Of a stretch of 64,000 nt of DNA, positions 41,296 through 50,096 are shown one piece after another (position 1 is the stretch's first letter; every line of letters begins with the position of its first letter). This DNA is from Ardenticatenales bacterium. GTDB lineage: Bacteria > Chloroflexota > Anaerolineae > Promineifilales > Promineifilaceae. The DNA is taken from assembly GCA_020634575.1 (NCBI GenBank), contig JACKBM010000028.1, forward strand, positions 1 to 64,000. The letters are read 5' to 3'. Below the pieces are notes generated by a model. The model saw only the letters and a list, made by a program, of their open reading frames with translations. It was not told where the DNA came from and did no database searches. A program made the translations under genes and the position numbers.

Positions 41296-42861
41296 ATGCC
41301 TACTACCGAACTCGAGCGCCCGGCGCCAGAGGCGGAGCAACCTGCGCCGCCACCGCCGTCAGGCAACCGCTCCCAGCCGGGCAAGAAGATCGCCAAAAAT
41401 GCCGGCGTCTTGATGGCCTCCCAGCTCCTGACCTGGGGGTTGGCCATCCTAGTGACCATCTATGTGCCCCGTTACCTGGGCCGGGAAGGGATTGGTATCC
41501 TGGGCCTGGCCGAATCGATCTGGGCCATCATGGCCACCTTTGTCAGCTTTGGCATGGATGTGCTGCTGGCCAAGGAGATCGCTCGCAAGCCAGAGCGCCT
41601 GGAACAGTTTTTCGGGACGCAGATTGTGACCCGGCTGTTGCTGATGGTGGTTTTCTTTGCGGCCACAATTGTTTACGTGAATCTACGCCATTTTGCTCCG
41701 GTAGTCATCACCGTGGTGATTATTTATGGCATTGTGGAGTTTTTTGCCCAGATGGCGCGCATCTGTCGGGCCAGCCTGCAGGGGCTGGAAGAGATGCAGT
41801 ACATTTCACTGGCTGACATCGTCAGCAAAGCGGTGCTGACGGTGCTGCTACTGACGTTGCTGGCGTTGGGATATGGCGTGGTACAGGTTGCTTTGGCGGC
41901 GATTCTGGGTGGGATGACCAGCTTTGCGGTGCAGCTGTGGCCGTTGCGGCGGACCGGCCGGTTAAAGCTCAATTTTGACCCCCAACTGGCCATCTGGATG
42001 CTGCGCCAAAGTATTCCCTACCTGCTCTCGCTGGTCCTGCTGACCGTCTACACCAACATTGACATCCAGATGCTGGAATGGCTCACAGACCTGGAAACAA
42101 TCGGCCTTTACAATGTCTCCGTACGGCTATTCGGCACCTTTTTGTTTGTGCCCAATGTGTTTGTGACGGCTGTTTTCCCGGCGATTTCCCGCATGTACGC
42201 CAGCGAGGAAGATGGGCTGCCTAAGCTGCTGGGCAAAAGCTATGACCTTTTGCTTGTCCTGAGCATTCCCATCGGCCTGGGCCTGATGGCAGTGGCGGGT
42301 CCCATCCTGAATCTGCTTTACCCAAGCGGCGAGTTCAGTGGCAGTACGCCCATCCTGGCCGGCTTTGGCATCGTCTTGATCCTGACCTATCTCAACACCT
42401 TGATGGGCAAGTTCCTGATCGCCACAGACCGGCAAAATAGCTGGACTGTGCTGATGGCGATCGGCGTCATCGTCACCTTCCCGCTGGACCTGGTGTTAAT
42501 CCCCTACTTTGCCGAAAACTTTGGCAATGGGGGTATTGGCGGCGTGGTTGCCTTTGGTGTCACCGAGGGCATCATGCTGGTGGCCGGCCATTGGCTGCTG
42601 CCGCGTGGGTCGCTGAGCAAAGCCAATGCCTGGGTAGCTGTCCGTGCTCTGGTGGCCGGCATATTGATGGTCGCGGCCGTATGGATGGTGCGCGAATGGT
42701 TTGTCTTTTTCCAGATCGCCGTTGGCGCTCTGGTTTATCTCGGGGTCATTCTCCTGCTACGGGTCATTCCGGCGGAAGATATGGCGATTGGCCGGGAATA
42801 CGGCTTACTGGCCCTGGCCAAAGTGCGCGGCCGGCTGGCCAGACCGGCTCGACAACTCTAA
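41296..42861 (+). CDS. Polysaccharide flippase (Wzx-like)
   Basis: A 521-residue membrane protein with about fourteen helices, of the MOP (polysaccharide transport) exporter family. An N-terminal Pro/Ala tail precedes KNAGVLMASQLLTWGLAILV, then YVPRYLGREGIGILGLAESI and FVPNVFVTAVFPAISRMYAS, which are typical of Wzx proteins. It flips the lipid-linked repeat unit across the membrane for polymerisation. It lies 98 bases from the Wzz gene. Confidence 0.9.
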   Translation: MPTTELERPAPEAEQPAPPPPSGNRSQPGKKIAKNAGVLMASQLLTWGLAILVTIYVPRYLGREGIGILGLAESIWAIMATFVSFGMDVLLAKEIARKPERLEQFFGTQIVTRLLLMVVFFAATIVYVNLRHFAPVVITVVIIYGIVEFFAQMARICRASLQGLEEMQYISLADIVSKAVLTVLLLTLLALGYGVVQVALAAILGGMTSFAVQLWPLRRTGRLKLNFDPQLAIWMLRQSIPYLLSLVLLTVYTNIDIQMLEWLTDLETIGLYNVSVRLFGTFLFVPNVFVTAVFPAISRMYASEEDGLPKLLGKSYDLLLVLSIPIGLGLMAVAGPILNLLYPSGEFSGSTPILAGFGIVLILTYLNTLMGKFLIATDRQNSWTVLMAIGVIVTFPLDLVLIPYFAENFGNGGIGGVVAFGVTEGIMLVAGHWLLPRGSLSKANAWVAVRALVAGILMVAAVWMVREWFVFFQIAVGALVYLGVILLLRVIPAEDMAIGREYGLLALAKVRGRLARPARQL

Positions 42862-42881
42862 CGATCATTGAGAGTGTGCTT

Positions 42882-43607
42882 ATGTTTCGTCGAAAGAAGA
42901 AAAATCTCGCGGGTCCTGACCTGCTGACCGAACTGCCATTGGCACTGCCTTCAGAAGAGGGCGATGTGCTGCTGACCTGCAAACCGGAAGTGGTTGACAA
43001 TCTCCGCCGCATGATCACCCGCATCATGCAGACGGAAGAGTTCCCGGCCAAGCTGGCGCTGATTTCGTCCTTGCGCGGCGAAGGCGTGACCTATATTTCC
43101 CGGGCGATGGCGACGGTGATGGCCCATGACCTGGCCCGCAGTGTCTGCATCGTGGACCTGAACTGGCAATTCCCGTCCGAGCCGCTGGTGCCGACGCACC
43201 AGAGTTACGGGTTGGCGGCGGCGCTGGCCGGGCAGGCGACAGTGGATGAGATCATCGTGCGGACGGGCAAGCCAAATCTGGCCTGGGTACCGGCCGGTGA
43301 AATCGACATGCCCAGCCGCCCCATCGTGGCCCGCAGCAGCGCCCTGGCCGAAGTCATCAACGAACTCAGCCAGCAGTTTGATCACCTGCTCTTCGATGTA
43401 CCGGCTATCCTGTCCAGCAGCGACAGCATCGCCCTGGCCTCGCTGGCAGATGCCAGCTGTATGGTCATTAAACATGGTGTCACCTCCATCGAAAATGTGC
43501 GCCTGGCGCTGGACGACGTCAATCATCTGCGCATTCTGGGTGTGCTCATGAACCAGGTCAATCTGCAGACGCCGTCGTTGCTTCTGCGCTTCATTCCCCA
43601 GGCATAG
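42882..43607 (+). CDS. BY-kinase-like P-loop protein without the Walker A Lys
   Basis: A 241-residue relative of the CpsD/Wzc-type bacterial tyrosine kinases. The P-loop region reads ISSLRGEGVTYISRAMATVM: the normal Lys of GEGKT is Val. Walker A' VCIVDLNWQFPS and the final domain VKHGVTSIENVRLALDDVNHL are recognisable. There is no Tyr-rich C-terminal tail. So it probably binds nucleotide poorly and cannot phosphorylate, and may serve as a docking or regulatory partner of the Wzz protein. The ATG at 42882 lies 20 bases after the flippase stop with TTGAGAG as site. Position in an EPS locus supports the homology. Confidence 0.8.
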   Translation: MFRRKKKNLAGPDLLTELPLALPSEEGDVLLTCKPEVVDNLRRMITRIMQTEEFPAKLALISSLRGEGVTYISRAMATVMAHDLARSVCIVDLNWQFPSEPLVPTHQSYGLAAALAGQATVDEIIVRTGKPNLAWVPAGEIDMPSRPIVARSSALAEVINELSQQFDHLLFDVPAILSSSDSIALASLADASCMVIKHGVTSIENVRLALDDVNHLRILGVLMNQVNLQTPSLLLRFIPQA

Positions 43608-43616
43608 GAGGCAGGC

Positions 43617-43763
43617 GTGAAAACATTCCTGGTTTTTCTCATCCTGAGCTTTATCGGGGGCTTTTATCTCTGGGACAAAAACCCCAAGAAGCGGACCCTT
43701 CTTTTCATCGGCATCGGCACTTTATTGGCGTTTGCCTACTTCCAGATCAACTGGGTGATCTAG
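43617..43763 (+). CDS. 48-residue two-helix membrane protein
   Basis: A small gene between the kinase-like and polymerase genes. It starts with GTG at 43617, after an excellent site (AGGAGG, five bases before), and ends with TAG at 43761-43763. It encodes two helices, FLVFLILSFIGGFYLW and LLFIGIGTLLAFAYFQI, joined by a KNPKKRT loop. Start and stop are nine bases and about a dozen bases from the neighbours, so it is inside the operon. It may modulate Wzy or Wzz. No family is recognised. Confidence 0.72.
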   Translation: MKTFLVFLILSFIGGFYLWDKNPKKRTLLFIGIGTLLAFAYFQINWVI

Positions 43764-43775
43764 ACTCACTGACTC

Positions 43776-45341
43776 ATGTTAGATACTACGTTAACCCGCC
43801 GCACGGTAACAACCGTTGAAGAGCAGATCAAGCGCAACCGCACGACTCAAATCCTCTTAATCCTGGGGATGATCGGCACCAGCCTTGTTTCTGCCTTCCT
43901 AATGCTACAAACACGCATCGGGATTGGCGGTATCTACTGGAGCCTGTTTATCATCGCCGCTGGTCTTGTCCTGTTCAAGCCACGCATTGGCCTGTACATG
44001 ATTCTCTTCTTTGGTCTGGTTGGCGACGCTAACCTGATGCCGGAATTCCCCTTCGACAAGAACATGTCCAGCGCCGAATCGTTTTTCTATTTGCATGATG
44101 CGCTTATCGTCAACCCGCTGGAACTGTTCATGGGGTTGATGCTGCTGGGCTGGTTGGGCCGCAAATTGATGCGCCGCCGCTTTCACCTGGAAATGGGTGA
44201 GTTGTTCTGGCCTGTGATGGCCTTTACCGGCTTTGTTTTGTTGGGGATCTTCTGGGGCCTGTCTACCGGCGGCGACGCTCGTATTGCCGTCTGGGAATCG
44301 CGGTCCATGTTCTACCTGCCCGTCATGATGATCCTGGTCACAAACCTGGTCGAAAAGCGGGAACATTTCAGCCACATGATGTGGGCGATCATGGCGGCGC
44401 TGCTCATCGAGAGCATCGTGGCCGTCTGGGTCTTTTACAGTGAGTATGGGTTCTCCACCAGCTCACTGGAACGGTTGACAGAGCATGGCGCGTCCGTTCA
44501 TACCAATGTCATTTACATCTTTATTCTCCTGTTATTCCTCTACAAAGGCAGCTCGCTAACCAAGCGTTTTTTCCTGCCTTTCTGGATTCCGACCACCCTC
44601 ATAGCTTATCTGGCGTCACAACGGCGGGCAGCTTTTCTCTCCCTGGGCATTGGTCTGGTCCTGGTCTTCTTCCTGCTCTATCGCGAAAATCGGCGTGCGT
44701 TCTGGCTGATTACGCCTCCGGCCGTTTTCCTGGGGCTGATCTACCTCGGCGTCTTCTGGAACGTGCAGAATCCGCTGGGGCTGCCGGCGCAGGCACTCAA
44801 ATCGGTCCTGGTGGAAGATACCTCAGATTACGGGTCAAACCTGTATCGCATCATCGAAAACTACAATATCGCCTTTACCATTCATCAGCACCCCCTAACC
44901 GGTGTCGGCTTTGGCCAGCCGTTTTATATCGTCTGGGACCTGCCCGACATCAGTTTCTTCGAATTTTGGGAGTACATCACGCACAATTCCATCGTTTATA
45001 TCTGGATGAAGATGGGGGTGGGCGGTTTTATTGCGATGTTTGTCATGATCGCGTCAATAATCAGCAAAGGCGTGAAGACAACCATCCGAATGCCTGGCGG
45101 TGACCTGAGCGCCATCGCCGGCACAATGACGATTTACGTCATCATGCATTTCCTGTTTGCCTATGCTGACATTTCCTGGGATATCCAGAACATGTTGTTC
45201 CTGGGAACGGCGATAGGCATTCTTAATAGCATCGAGAATGTTGTTGCCCGTCCCGTGGAGCTTGCGCCCAAGCGATGGCCCTGGCAGCCGGAACCGGCCC
45301 AGCCAGGCCAATTATTACCTATGCCATCAGAGGCGCCGTAA
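43776..45341 (+). CDS. O-antigen polymerase/ligase (Wzy-like)
   Basis: A 521-residue membrane protein with about twelve helices. A cytoplasmic start of 30 basic residues is followed by hydrophobic segments; [20 protein letters not shown] (with the typical Arg-Arg-Ala segment) and the large extracytoplasmic loop ending [19 protein letters not shown] and [20 protein letters not shown] with HNS are features of Wzy_C proteins. It should polymerise repeat units delivered by the flippase. It is the main polymerase candidate of the locus. Confidence 0.88.
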   Translation: MLDTTLTRRTVTTVEEQIKRNRTTQILLILGMIGTSLVSAFLMLQTRIGIGGIYWSLFIIAAGLVLFKPRIGLYMILFFGLVGDANLMPEFPFDKNMSSAESFFYLHDALIVNPLELFMGLMLLGWLGRKLMRRRFHLEMGELFWPVMAFTGFVLLGIFWGLSTGGDARIAVWESRSMFYLPVMMILVTNLVEKREHFSHMMWAIMAALLIESIVAVWVFYSEYGFSTSSLERLTEHGASVHTNVIYIFILLLFLYKGSSLTKRFFLPFWIPTTLIAYLASQRRAAFLSLGIGLVLVFFLLYRENRRAFWLITPPAVFLGLIYLGVFWNVQNPLGLPAQALKSVLVEDTSDYGSNLYRIIENYNIAFTIHQHPLTGVGFGQPFYIVWDLPDISFFEFWEYITHNSIVYIWMKMGVGGFIAMFVMIASIISKGVKTTIRMPGGDLSAIAGTMTIYVIMHFLFAYADISWDIQNMLFLGTAIGILNSIENVVARPVELAPKRWPWQPEPAQPGQLLPMPSEAP

Positions 45342-45361
45342 GCTGGAGTAACGCAAACAGG

Positions 45362-45994
45362 ATGTATTCGACAAATTCAGTCAGTGAAGAAGGTGCTGAA
45401 GGCTCGCCTCGGACCAAATGGCGCCGGCTCCTCTACGAGGAGTTTGGCGGCATCCGCTGGCGTATTCTTTTGGCCCAACTTCTTCTAAAGCCATTGCCAA
45501 AACATGTCGGCAGCCGCATTCGCTCGGGTGTTTTGCGCCTGGTCGGCTTTAAAATTGGCGAAGGCACCATTATGTGGGACCTGCCCGAATTTACCGGCGG
45601 TGACAACCTGATCAACATGTTGACGGTCGGCCGGCATTGCTGGTTCAATTCGGGCATTTATCTGGACCTGGGCGCCCCCATCCATATCGGTGACCAGGTG
45701 GCGATCGGTCACGATGTCCTGTTCATGACCGGCAGCCATCAGATCAACCACCATCCCGGCCAACGTCGGGCTGGCGCCTGGTATGCCGAGCCTATCACGG
45801 TGGGGGATCGCGTCTGGCTGGGCGCGCGGTGCATCATTTTGCCCGGCGTCCAGATTGGCGACGGTGCTGTGGTCGCCGCCGGGGCAACCGTGACCAAGGA
45901 TGTCCCGGCCAATTGCATCGTGGCTGGCGTGCCCGCCAAGATCATTCGTTATATTGATTCTGAAGAGGACGAAACCCTCAATGCCGTTACTTAG
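45362..45994 (+). CDS. Hexapeptide-repeat acetyltransferase (maltose acetyltransferase-like)
   Basis: A 210-residue left-handed beta-helix enzyme. From residue 80 the imperfect hexapeptide turns run through [72 protein letters not shown] and [10 protein letters not shown]. The His in TGSHQINHH is the expected catalytic base. It uses acetyl-CoA to modify a sugar of the EPS repeat or of a precursor. The ATG at 45362 is preceded by ACAGG; its stop overlaps the next start by 14 bases. Confidence 0.85.
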   Translation: MYSTNSVSEEGAEGSPRTKWRRLLYEEFGGIRWRILLAQLLLKPLPKHVGSRIRSGVLRLVGFKIGEGTIMWDLPEFTGGDNLINMLTVGRHCWFNSGIYLDLGAPIHIGDQVAIGHDVLFMTGSHQINHHPGQRRAGAWYAEPITVGDRVWLGARCIILPGVQIGDGAVVAAGATVTKDVPANCIVAGVPAKIIRYIDSEEDETLNAVT

Positions 45995-47033
45995 CATCAT
46001 CGTGCCAACATACAACCGGCAGGAACGGCTTAAACGCGTGTTGGCAGGGCTGGCAAACCAGTCCGTCAACCCGGAGGATTTTCAAGTCATCGTTGTTTCC
46101 GATGGATCAAGCGATGGCACGAACGAATACCTGCAAAGCGCGACATTTCCGTTCGCGCTGCAACCAATCCTACAAAAAAATCAGGGCGTCGCCGCTGCAC
46201 GCAACGCGGGTGTGGCTGCGGCTGAGGCTGATCTGCTACTTTTTATTGACGACGACGTTGTGCCGCAGCCTGAGCTGGTCAGCGAACATCTGGCCTGGCA
46301 CGAACGGTTTGGACCGGACACAGTTGTTCTTGGCCCGATGTTATCACCGCCGGATTTCGCCATGTCGCCCTGGGTTGATTGGGAACAGGCGATGCTTGTC
46401 AAGCAATATGATGCGATGGTGCAGGGCGTTTACGAACCAACTTCGCGCCAGTTTTATACAGGCAATACGTCGTTGCGACGGGTGCATGTCCAGAATGCGG
46501 GCGGCTTTGACGCCAGCTTCCGCCGCGCCGAAGATATTGAACTGGCCTTCCGCCTGGATCGCTTTGGCCTGCGCTTTGTGTTTAATCCAAAAGCTATTGG
46601 TTACCATTATGCCGAGCGCAGCTTTCAGAGCTGGATCGCCATTCCCTACGCTTATGGCAGCAATGATGTCATTTTTACCAGGGAACGAAGCCAGCATTGG
46701 CTATTGCCGACAGTTTTCCGGGAATTTCACCGGCGCAATGGGCTCATTCGCTTTCTGACGACGGTCTGTTTGGACCGGCCGGTCGTCAGCCGCCTGACCA
46801 TGGCCAGCCTGAAAACAACCGCCCTGATCTGCCATCGGTTCGGTGGGCAACGGCTCTCGCAAATGGCCTGCAGCGGCCTCTGGAACCTGCGCCAATACCA
46901 GGGCGTCGCTGATCAGTTGGGCGGGCGGGCCGCGTTCTTCGCCGGCACAGAAAAGGCCCGGCACGATATGCCGGCCGAGCCACAGCCGGAAACGGCTGCC
47001 CAGGAGCCACAGAAGGAATTGCATGGCTCATAA
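45981..47033 (+). CDS. Family 2 glycosyltransferase
   Basis: A 350-residue GT-A enzyme: [47 protein letters not shown], and the metal-binding DDD in [13 protein letters not shown]. The acceptor side contains [19 protein letters not shown] (Glu-Asp motif). It adds a sugar to the growing lipid-linked unit in the cytoplasm. The start overlaps the acetyltransferase; the end overlaps the next gene by 11 bases, so translation is coupled. The C-terminal 40 residues are Glu/Pro/Gln-rich. Confidence 0.9.
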   Translation: MPLLSIIVPTYNRQERLKRVLAGLANQSVNPEDFQVIVVSDGSSDGTNEYLQSATFPFALQPILQKNQGVAAARNAGVAAAEADLLLFIDDDVVPQPELVSEHLAWHERFGPDTVVLGPMLSPPDFAMSPWVDWEQAMLVKQYDAMVQGVYEPTSRQFYTGNTSLRRVHVQNAGGFDASFRRAEDIELAFRLDRFGLRFVFNPKAIGYHYAERSFQSWIAIPYAYGSNDVIFTRERSQHWLLPTVFREFHRRNGLIRFLTTVCLDRPVVSRLTMASLKTTALICHRFGGQRLSQMACSGLWNLRQYQGVADQLGGRAAFFAGTEKARHDMPAEPQPETAAQEPQKELHGS

Positions 47034-47595
47034 CTCGTTCCTCCATCTGTTCAAAATGGATGTGGCCCGCTGGATCCGGCCGGAAGAGATCGCCTCGCTC
47101 CAGGAGGTCAGCTGGCCGGTTACCCTGAAGCTGCTCTGGCGCCATATGCCCTTGCGGGCGGTGGCCTGGTTCCGCTTTGCTTCCTGGGCCAAACAGAGCG
47201 GCATTCCCGGCGTGCCGGGCGCCGTCCAACGGCGCATCCTGCGCCATTATGGTCTTGAACTTTCGTCTGGCGCTGCTATCGGCGGCGGACTTTACATCGC
47301 GCATCCGGTCGGCACGACTGTCGCGATTGAGCAGATGGGGGAAAATGTCTCCATCATTGCCAATGTGACCCTGGGGATGCGCGGCGAACGACGCTGGCCG
47401 CGCATCGGCGACCGGACCTTTATCGGGGCCGGGGCGCGGGTGCTGGGCAATATTGATGTGGGCGCTGATGCGGTGATTGGCGCCAATGCGGTTGTGTTAA
47501 ACGATGTACCGGCCGGTGCTACGGTCGTCGGCATTCCGGCCAAAATTGTGCGACAGCGGCCGGTGGCTGAGGACGTCGCCCAGACAGACGCCTGA
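47023..47595 (+). CDS. Serine acetyltransferase-like hexapeptide protein
   Basis: A 190-residue protein with a short helical part (residues 15-85, RWIRPEEIASLQEVSWPVTL) and a beta-helix part: GGGLYIAHPVGTTVAIEQMG, ENVSIIANVTLGMRGERRWP, RTFIGAGARVLGNIDVG, AVIGANAVVLNDVPAGATVV and GIPAKIVR. The Ile-Ala-His-Pro catalytic motif matches serine acetyltransferases (GLYIAH), which here more likely acetylate a sugar or lipid carrier. The start follows AGAAGGAATTGC and it overlaps the end of the glycosyltransferase gene. Confidence 0.82.
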   Translation: MAHNSFLHLFKMDVARWIRPEEIASLQEVSWPVTLKLLWRHMPLRAVAWFRFASWAKQSGIPGVPGAVQRRILRHYGLELSSGAAIGGGLYIAHPVGTTVAIEQMGENVSIIANVTLGMRGERRWPRIGDRTFIGAGARVLGNIDVGADAVIGANAVVLNDVPAGATVVGIPAKIVRQRPVAEDVAQTDA

Positions 47596-47627
47596 GGCCA
47601 GTCGCTCTTGTGGGGAATTGCAACTTT

Positions 47628-48413
47628 ATGAGCAAGAAACTGCTCACGTGTATCAGCCTGGTTTTGCTTCTCAGCATGTCAGCCTGCCAGAACAACGCGG
47701 ACGAGACGCCGATCGGTCCCACCGCCACCCTGCACCCGCTATTCAACAGCCAGGGTCTGTCCACCCCTACACCCAGACCTACCACCCAGCCAACCCTGGC
47801 TCAGCCCACCCACGAATCCCCCCCTGCCCTGGATGAAATCGAATTCATCGTGGCGCCCATTTTTGTGGACAAACTGTCACCAGATTGGAGCCTGGAAAAC
47901 AGCAGCCGGATGGAATACGAGGTCGTCACCAACACAGAGCTGCTTGGTGATGCGCCGGCGCTGCGTATACAGGCCACAGACGCGGAAGCCGTCGCCTATT
48001 TCAGCCTGAATGAAAGTGCAGCCGGGCGCTATCCGCGCAGCGCCGTTTTTGGCCTCGCCTTTTCGCTCAACCCGGGTGAAGATTGGATTCGTGGCCGGGA
48101 TGTGGGCATCACCATCATCGGCAGCAACGCCAACGATTACTGGGTACCAGGTGACACATCTGTGGACAGCCCGTTTAACCTGGACCCCATCTTCTCCGAA
48201 ACCGGCCTTCATTTTCTGGGCGTAGACGGTTCCATTCCACCGCAAAACTGGGTACCCTTTGAAGTTTATCTGGACAATCTGGTTTTTGACCCTATCTACG
48301 AAAATGTGGTGGCCCTGTACTTTAAGCTCGCTCCGGGATTGAGAACGCCCGTTTATCTGAATAACATTCAGCTGTTGCTCTTGCCCGAAGAATTGCGTGA
48401 GGAGACACCCTGA
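47628..48413 (+). CDS. EPS-locus lipoprotein with IPxGPTAT motif
   Basis: A 261-residue secreted lipoprotein: lipobox ending SMSAC, then a short segment with TPIGPTATLHPLFNS and a Pro/Thr linker to about residue 60. A beta-sandwich domain follows, with FIVAPIFVDKLSPDWSLENS, VFGLAFSLNPGEDWIRGRDV and YVPFEVYLDNLVFDPIYEN-like edges, resembling carbohydrate-binding modules. Its stop shares the TGATG of the next gene start. The next lipoprotein has the same short motif after its lipobox, so both may share partner or sorting. It probably binds polysaccharide outside the cell. Confidence 0.75.
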   Translation: MSKKLLTCISLVLLLSMSACQNNADETPIGPTATLHPLFNSQGLSTPTPRPTTQPTLAQPTHESPPALDEIEFIVAPIFVDKLSPDWSLENSSRMEYEVVTNTELLGDAPALRIQATDAEAVAYFSLNESAAGRYPRSAVFGLAFSLNPGEDWIRGRDVGITIIGSNANDYWVPGDTSVDSPFNLDPIFSETGLHFLGVDGSIPPQNWVPFEVYLDNLVFDPIYENVVALYFKLAPGLRTPVYLNNIQLLLLPEELREETP

Positions 48414-50095
48414 TGTACATGCGGCGTCTTTTTTATCTTATAGCGGTTACCTTGATCCTGCTCACAGCCTGTACCCGCTCTGAGGAAGAGGATATTCCGG
48501 TCGGCCCGACAGCCACCGTCTCCAGTCTATTCGTCGCCCCGGATAACGAACGGCCCCCAACTCGAGACACGGCCATCGCCGACGAAATCGCCGTCACGCG
48601 CCCCACGGTGGATGCCAGCCAGGAAAATCTGGATAGCCTGGTCATCCATGTGGACACGGCCGAGAGCCGCCGGCCGATCAGCCAGGACATCTATGGCGTC
48701 TCCGGAACGAATAGCAATGGCAATGCTGAGCTGCGTCCAACGCTGGAGAGCTGGGGCGGCAATCCCAGCACCCGCTTCAACTGGCGGATCGGCAATGCCT
48801 GGAATACCGGCAGCGATTGGTTCTATAACAACGTCAACTACGACCTGGAAGGGAATGTGTTTGACCTCTTTTTTGCCGACAAGCTGGCGCAGGGGATGGC
48901 CACCAGAGTTGCCGTCCCGACGCTAGGCTGGGTGGCCAAAAACAGTGACCCGGAAACCTGCTCCTTCCCGGACGAGAATGGCAATTGTACCGACGGCCAG
49001 GCTTCGGATTGTGAGAATCAACTCGTGGTCGCGGACCCGACGTTGACCAGCGTACGCAGCACCCCGGCCGATATTATCGCCTGGCTAAACCATATGCGGA
49101 CGCTCGGCGGCGTCCCCACCTACATCGCCATGGACAACGAGCCCGAACTCTGGGGCTACACACATTATGATGTCCACCCCGATTGCCCCGGCTACGGCGA
49201 AATCCTGGACAAATACATCGAATACAGCACGGCCCTTCGCGACGTCGTGCCGGAATCGATGCTGACCGGGCCGGTCACCTGCTGCTACTGGTATTACTGG
49301 AATTCTGCCGCTGGTGCTGCTGACAAAATCAGCTACGGCAACGCCGATTTTATCCCCTGGTTCCTGCGCAGTCTGGCCGAGCATGATGCCGAAGCCGGGC
49401 AGCGTCACCTGGACCTGTTAGATATCCACTACTACCCCGAAGGGCTCTACAACGACGATGCAGACACGTTCACAGCCGCGCACCGGTTGCGGGCAACCCG
49501 CTCATTGTGGGATTGGCAATATGTCGATGAGTCCTGGATCAACGAACCGATCGCCCTGATCCCGCAGATGCTGGAGATCATCGACGAAAATTATCCAGGC
49601 ACCCGGCTGGCCATCAGCGAATGGAACTTTGGCGCGGACGAGACCATGAATGGCGCCCTGGCCATTGCTGATGTCCTGGGCATTTTTGGCCGCGAAGGCG
49701 TCACCATGGCCGCCTACTGGCGCATCCTGGAAGCGGGCATTCCCGGCAACTTTGCTTTCCGCATGTACACCAATTACGATGGCGCCGGCAGCCGTTTCGG
49801 CGATCTGTCCGTGCAGGCCTTTTCGCCGGATCCGGACATGGTCTCCAGCTTTGCCGCCCTGGATAGCGATAGTGGCGATTTGCATCTCATGCTCATCAAC
49901 AAAATGCCTTCTACCGCCCAAAGCATTACGCTGGAACTGGAACATTTCACACCGACCGCCGGCGCCACACTTTACCGCTATGGCAATGGGCAATCTGGTC
50001 AGATAGTGAGTGAAGCGTTGGTCAACCTTGACGATCTCGTCCTGCCGCCTTACTCCATCACGTTGCTGGTCATTCCCGGCGCCGAGCAGGAATAG
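48413..50095 (+). CDS. GH44-family endoglucanase-like lipoprotein
   Basis: A 560-residue lipoprotein (lipobox LLTAC at residue 20; then IPVGPTATVSSLF). The catalytic part resembles glycoside hydrolase family 44: RPISQDIYGVSGTNSNGNAE, WGGNPSTRFNWRIGNAWNTG, AMDNEPELWGYTHYDVHP with the acid/base Glu, and LAISEWNFGADETMNGA with the nucleophile Glu. A C-terminal beta domain (about residues 470-560) follows, as in known members. GH44 cleaves beta-1,4 glucan or xyloglucan. Lying inside an EPS locus and coupled to a carbohydrate-binding-like lipoprotein, it probably trims or releases the polymer. Confidence 0.88.
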   Translation: MYMRRLFYLIAVTLILLTACTRSEEEDIPVGPTATVSSLFVAPDNERPPTRDTAIADEIAVTRPTVDASQENLDSLVIHVDTAESRRPISQDIYGVSGTNSNGNAELRPTLESWGGNPSTRFNWRIGNAWNTGSDWFYNNVNYDLEGNVFDLFFADKLAQGMATRVAVPTLGWVAKNSDPETCSFPDENGNCTDGQASDCENQLVVADPTLTSVRSTPADIIAWLNHMRTLGGVPTYIAMDNEPELWGYTHYDVHPDCPGYGEILDKYIEYSTALRDVVPESMLTGPVTCCYWYYWNSAAGAADKISYGNADFIPWFLRSLAEHDAEAGQRHLDLLDIHYYPEGLYNDDADTFTAAHRLRATRSLWDWQYVDESWINEPIALIPQMLEIIDENYPGTRLAISEWNFGADETMNGALAIADVLGIFGREGVTMAAYWRILEAGIPGNFAFRMYTNYDGAGSRFGDLSVQAFSPDPDMVSSFAALDSDSGDLHLMLINKMPSTAQSITLELEHFTPTAGATLYRYGNGQSGQIVSEALVNLDDLVLPPYSITLLVIPGAEQE

Positions 50096-50096
50096 C

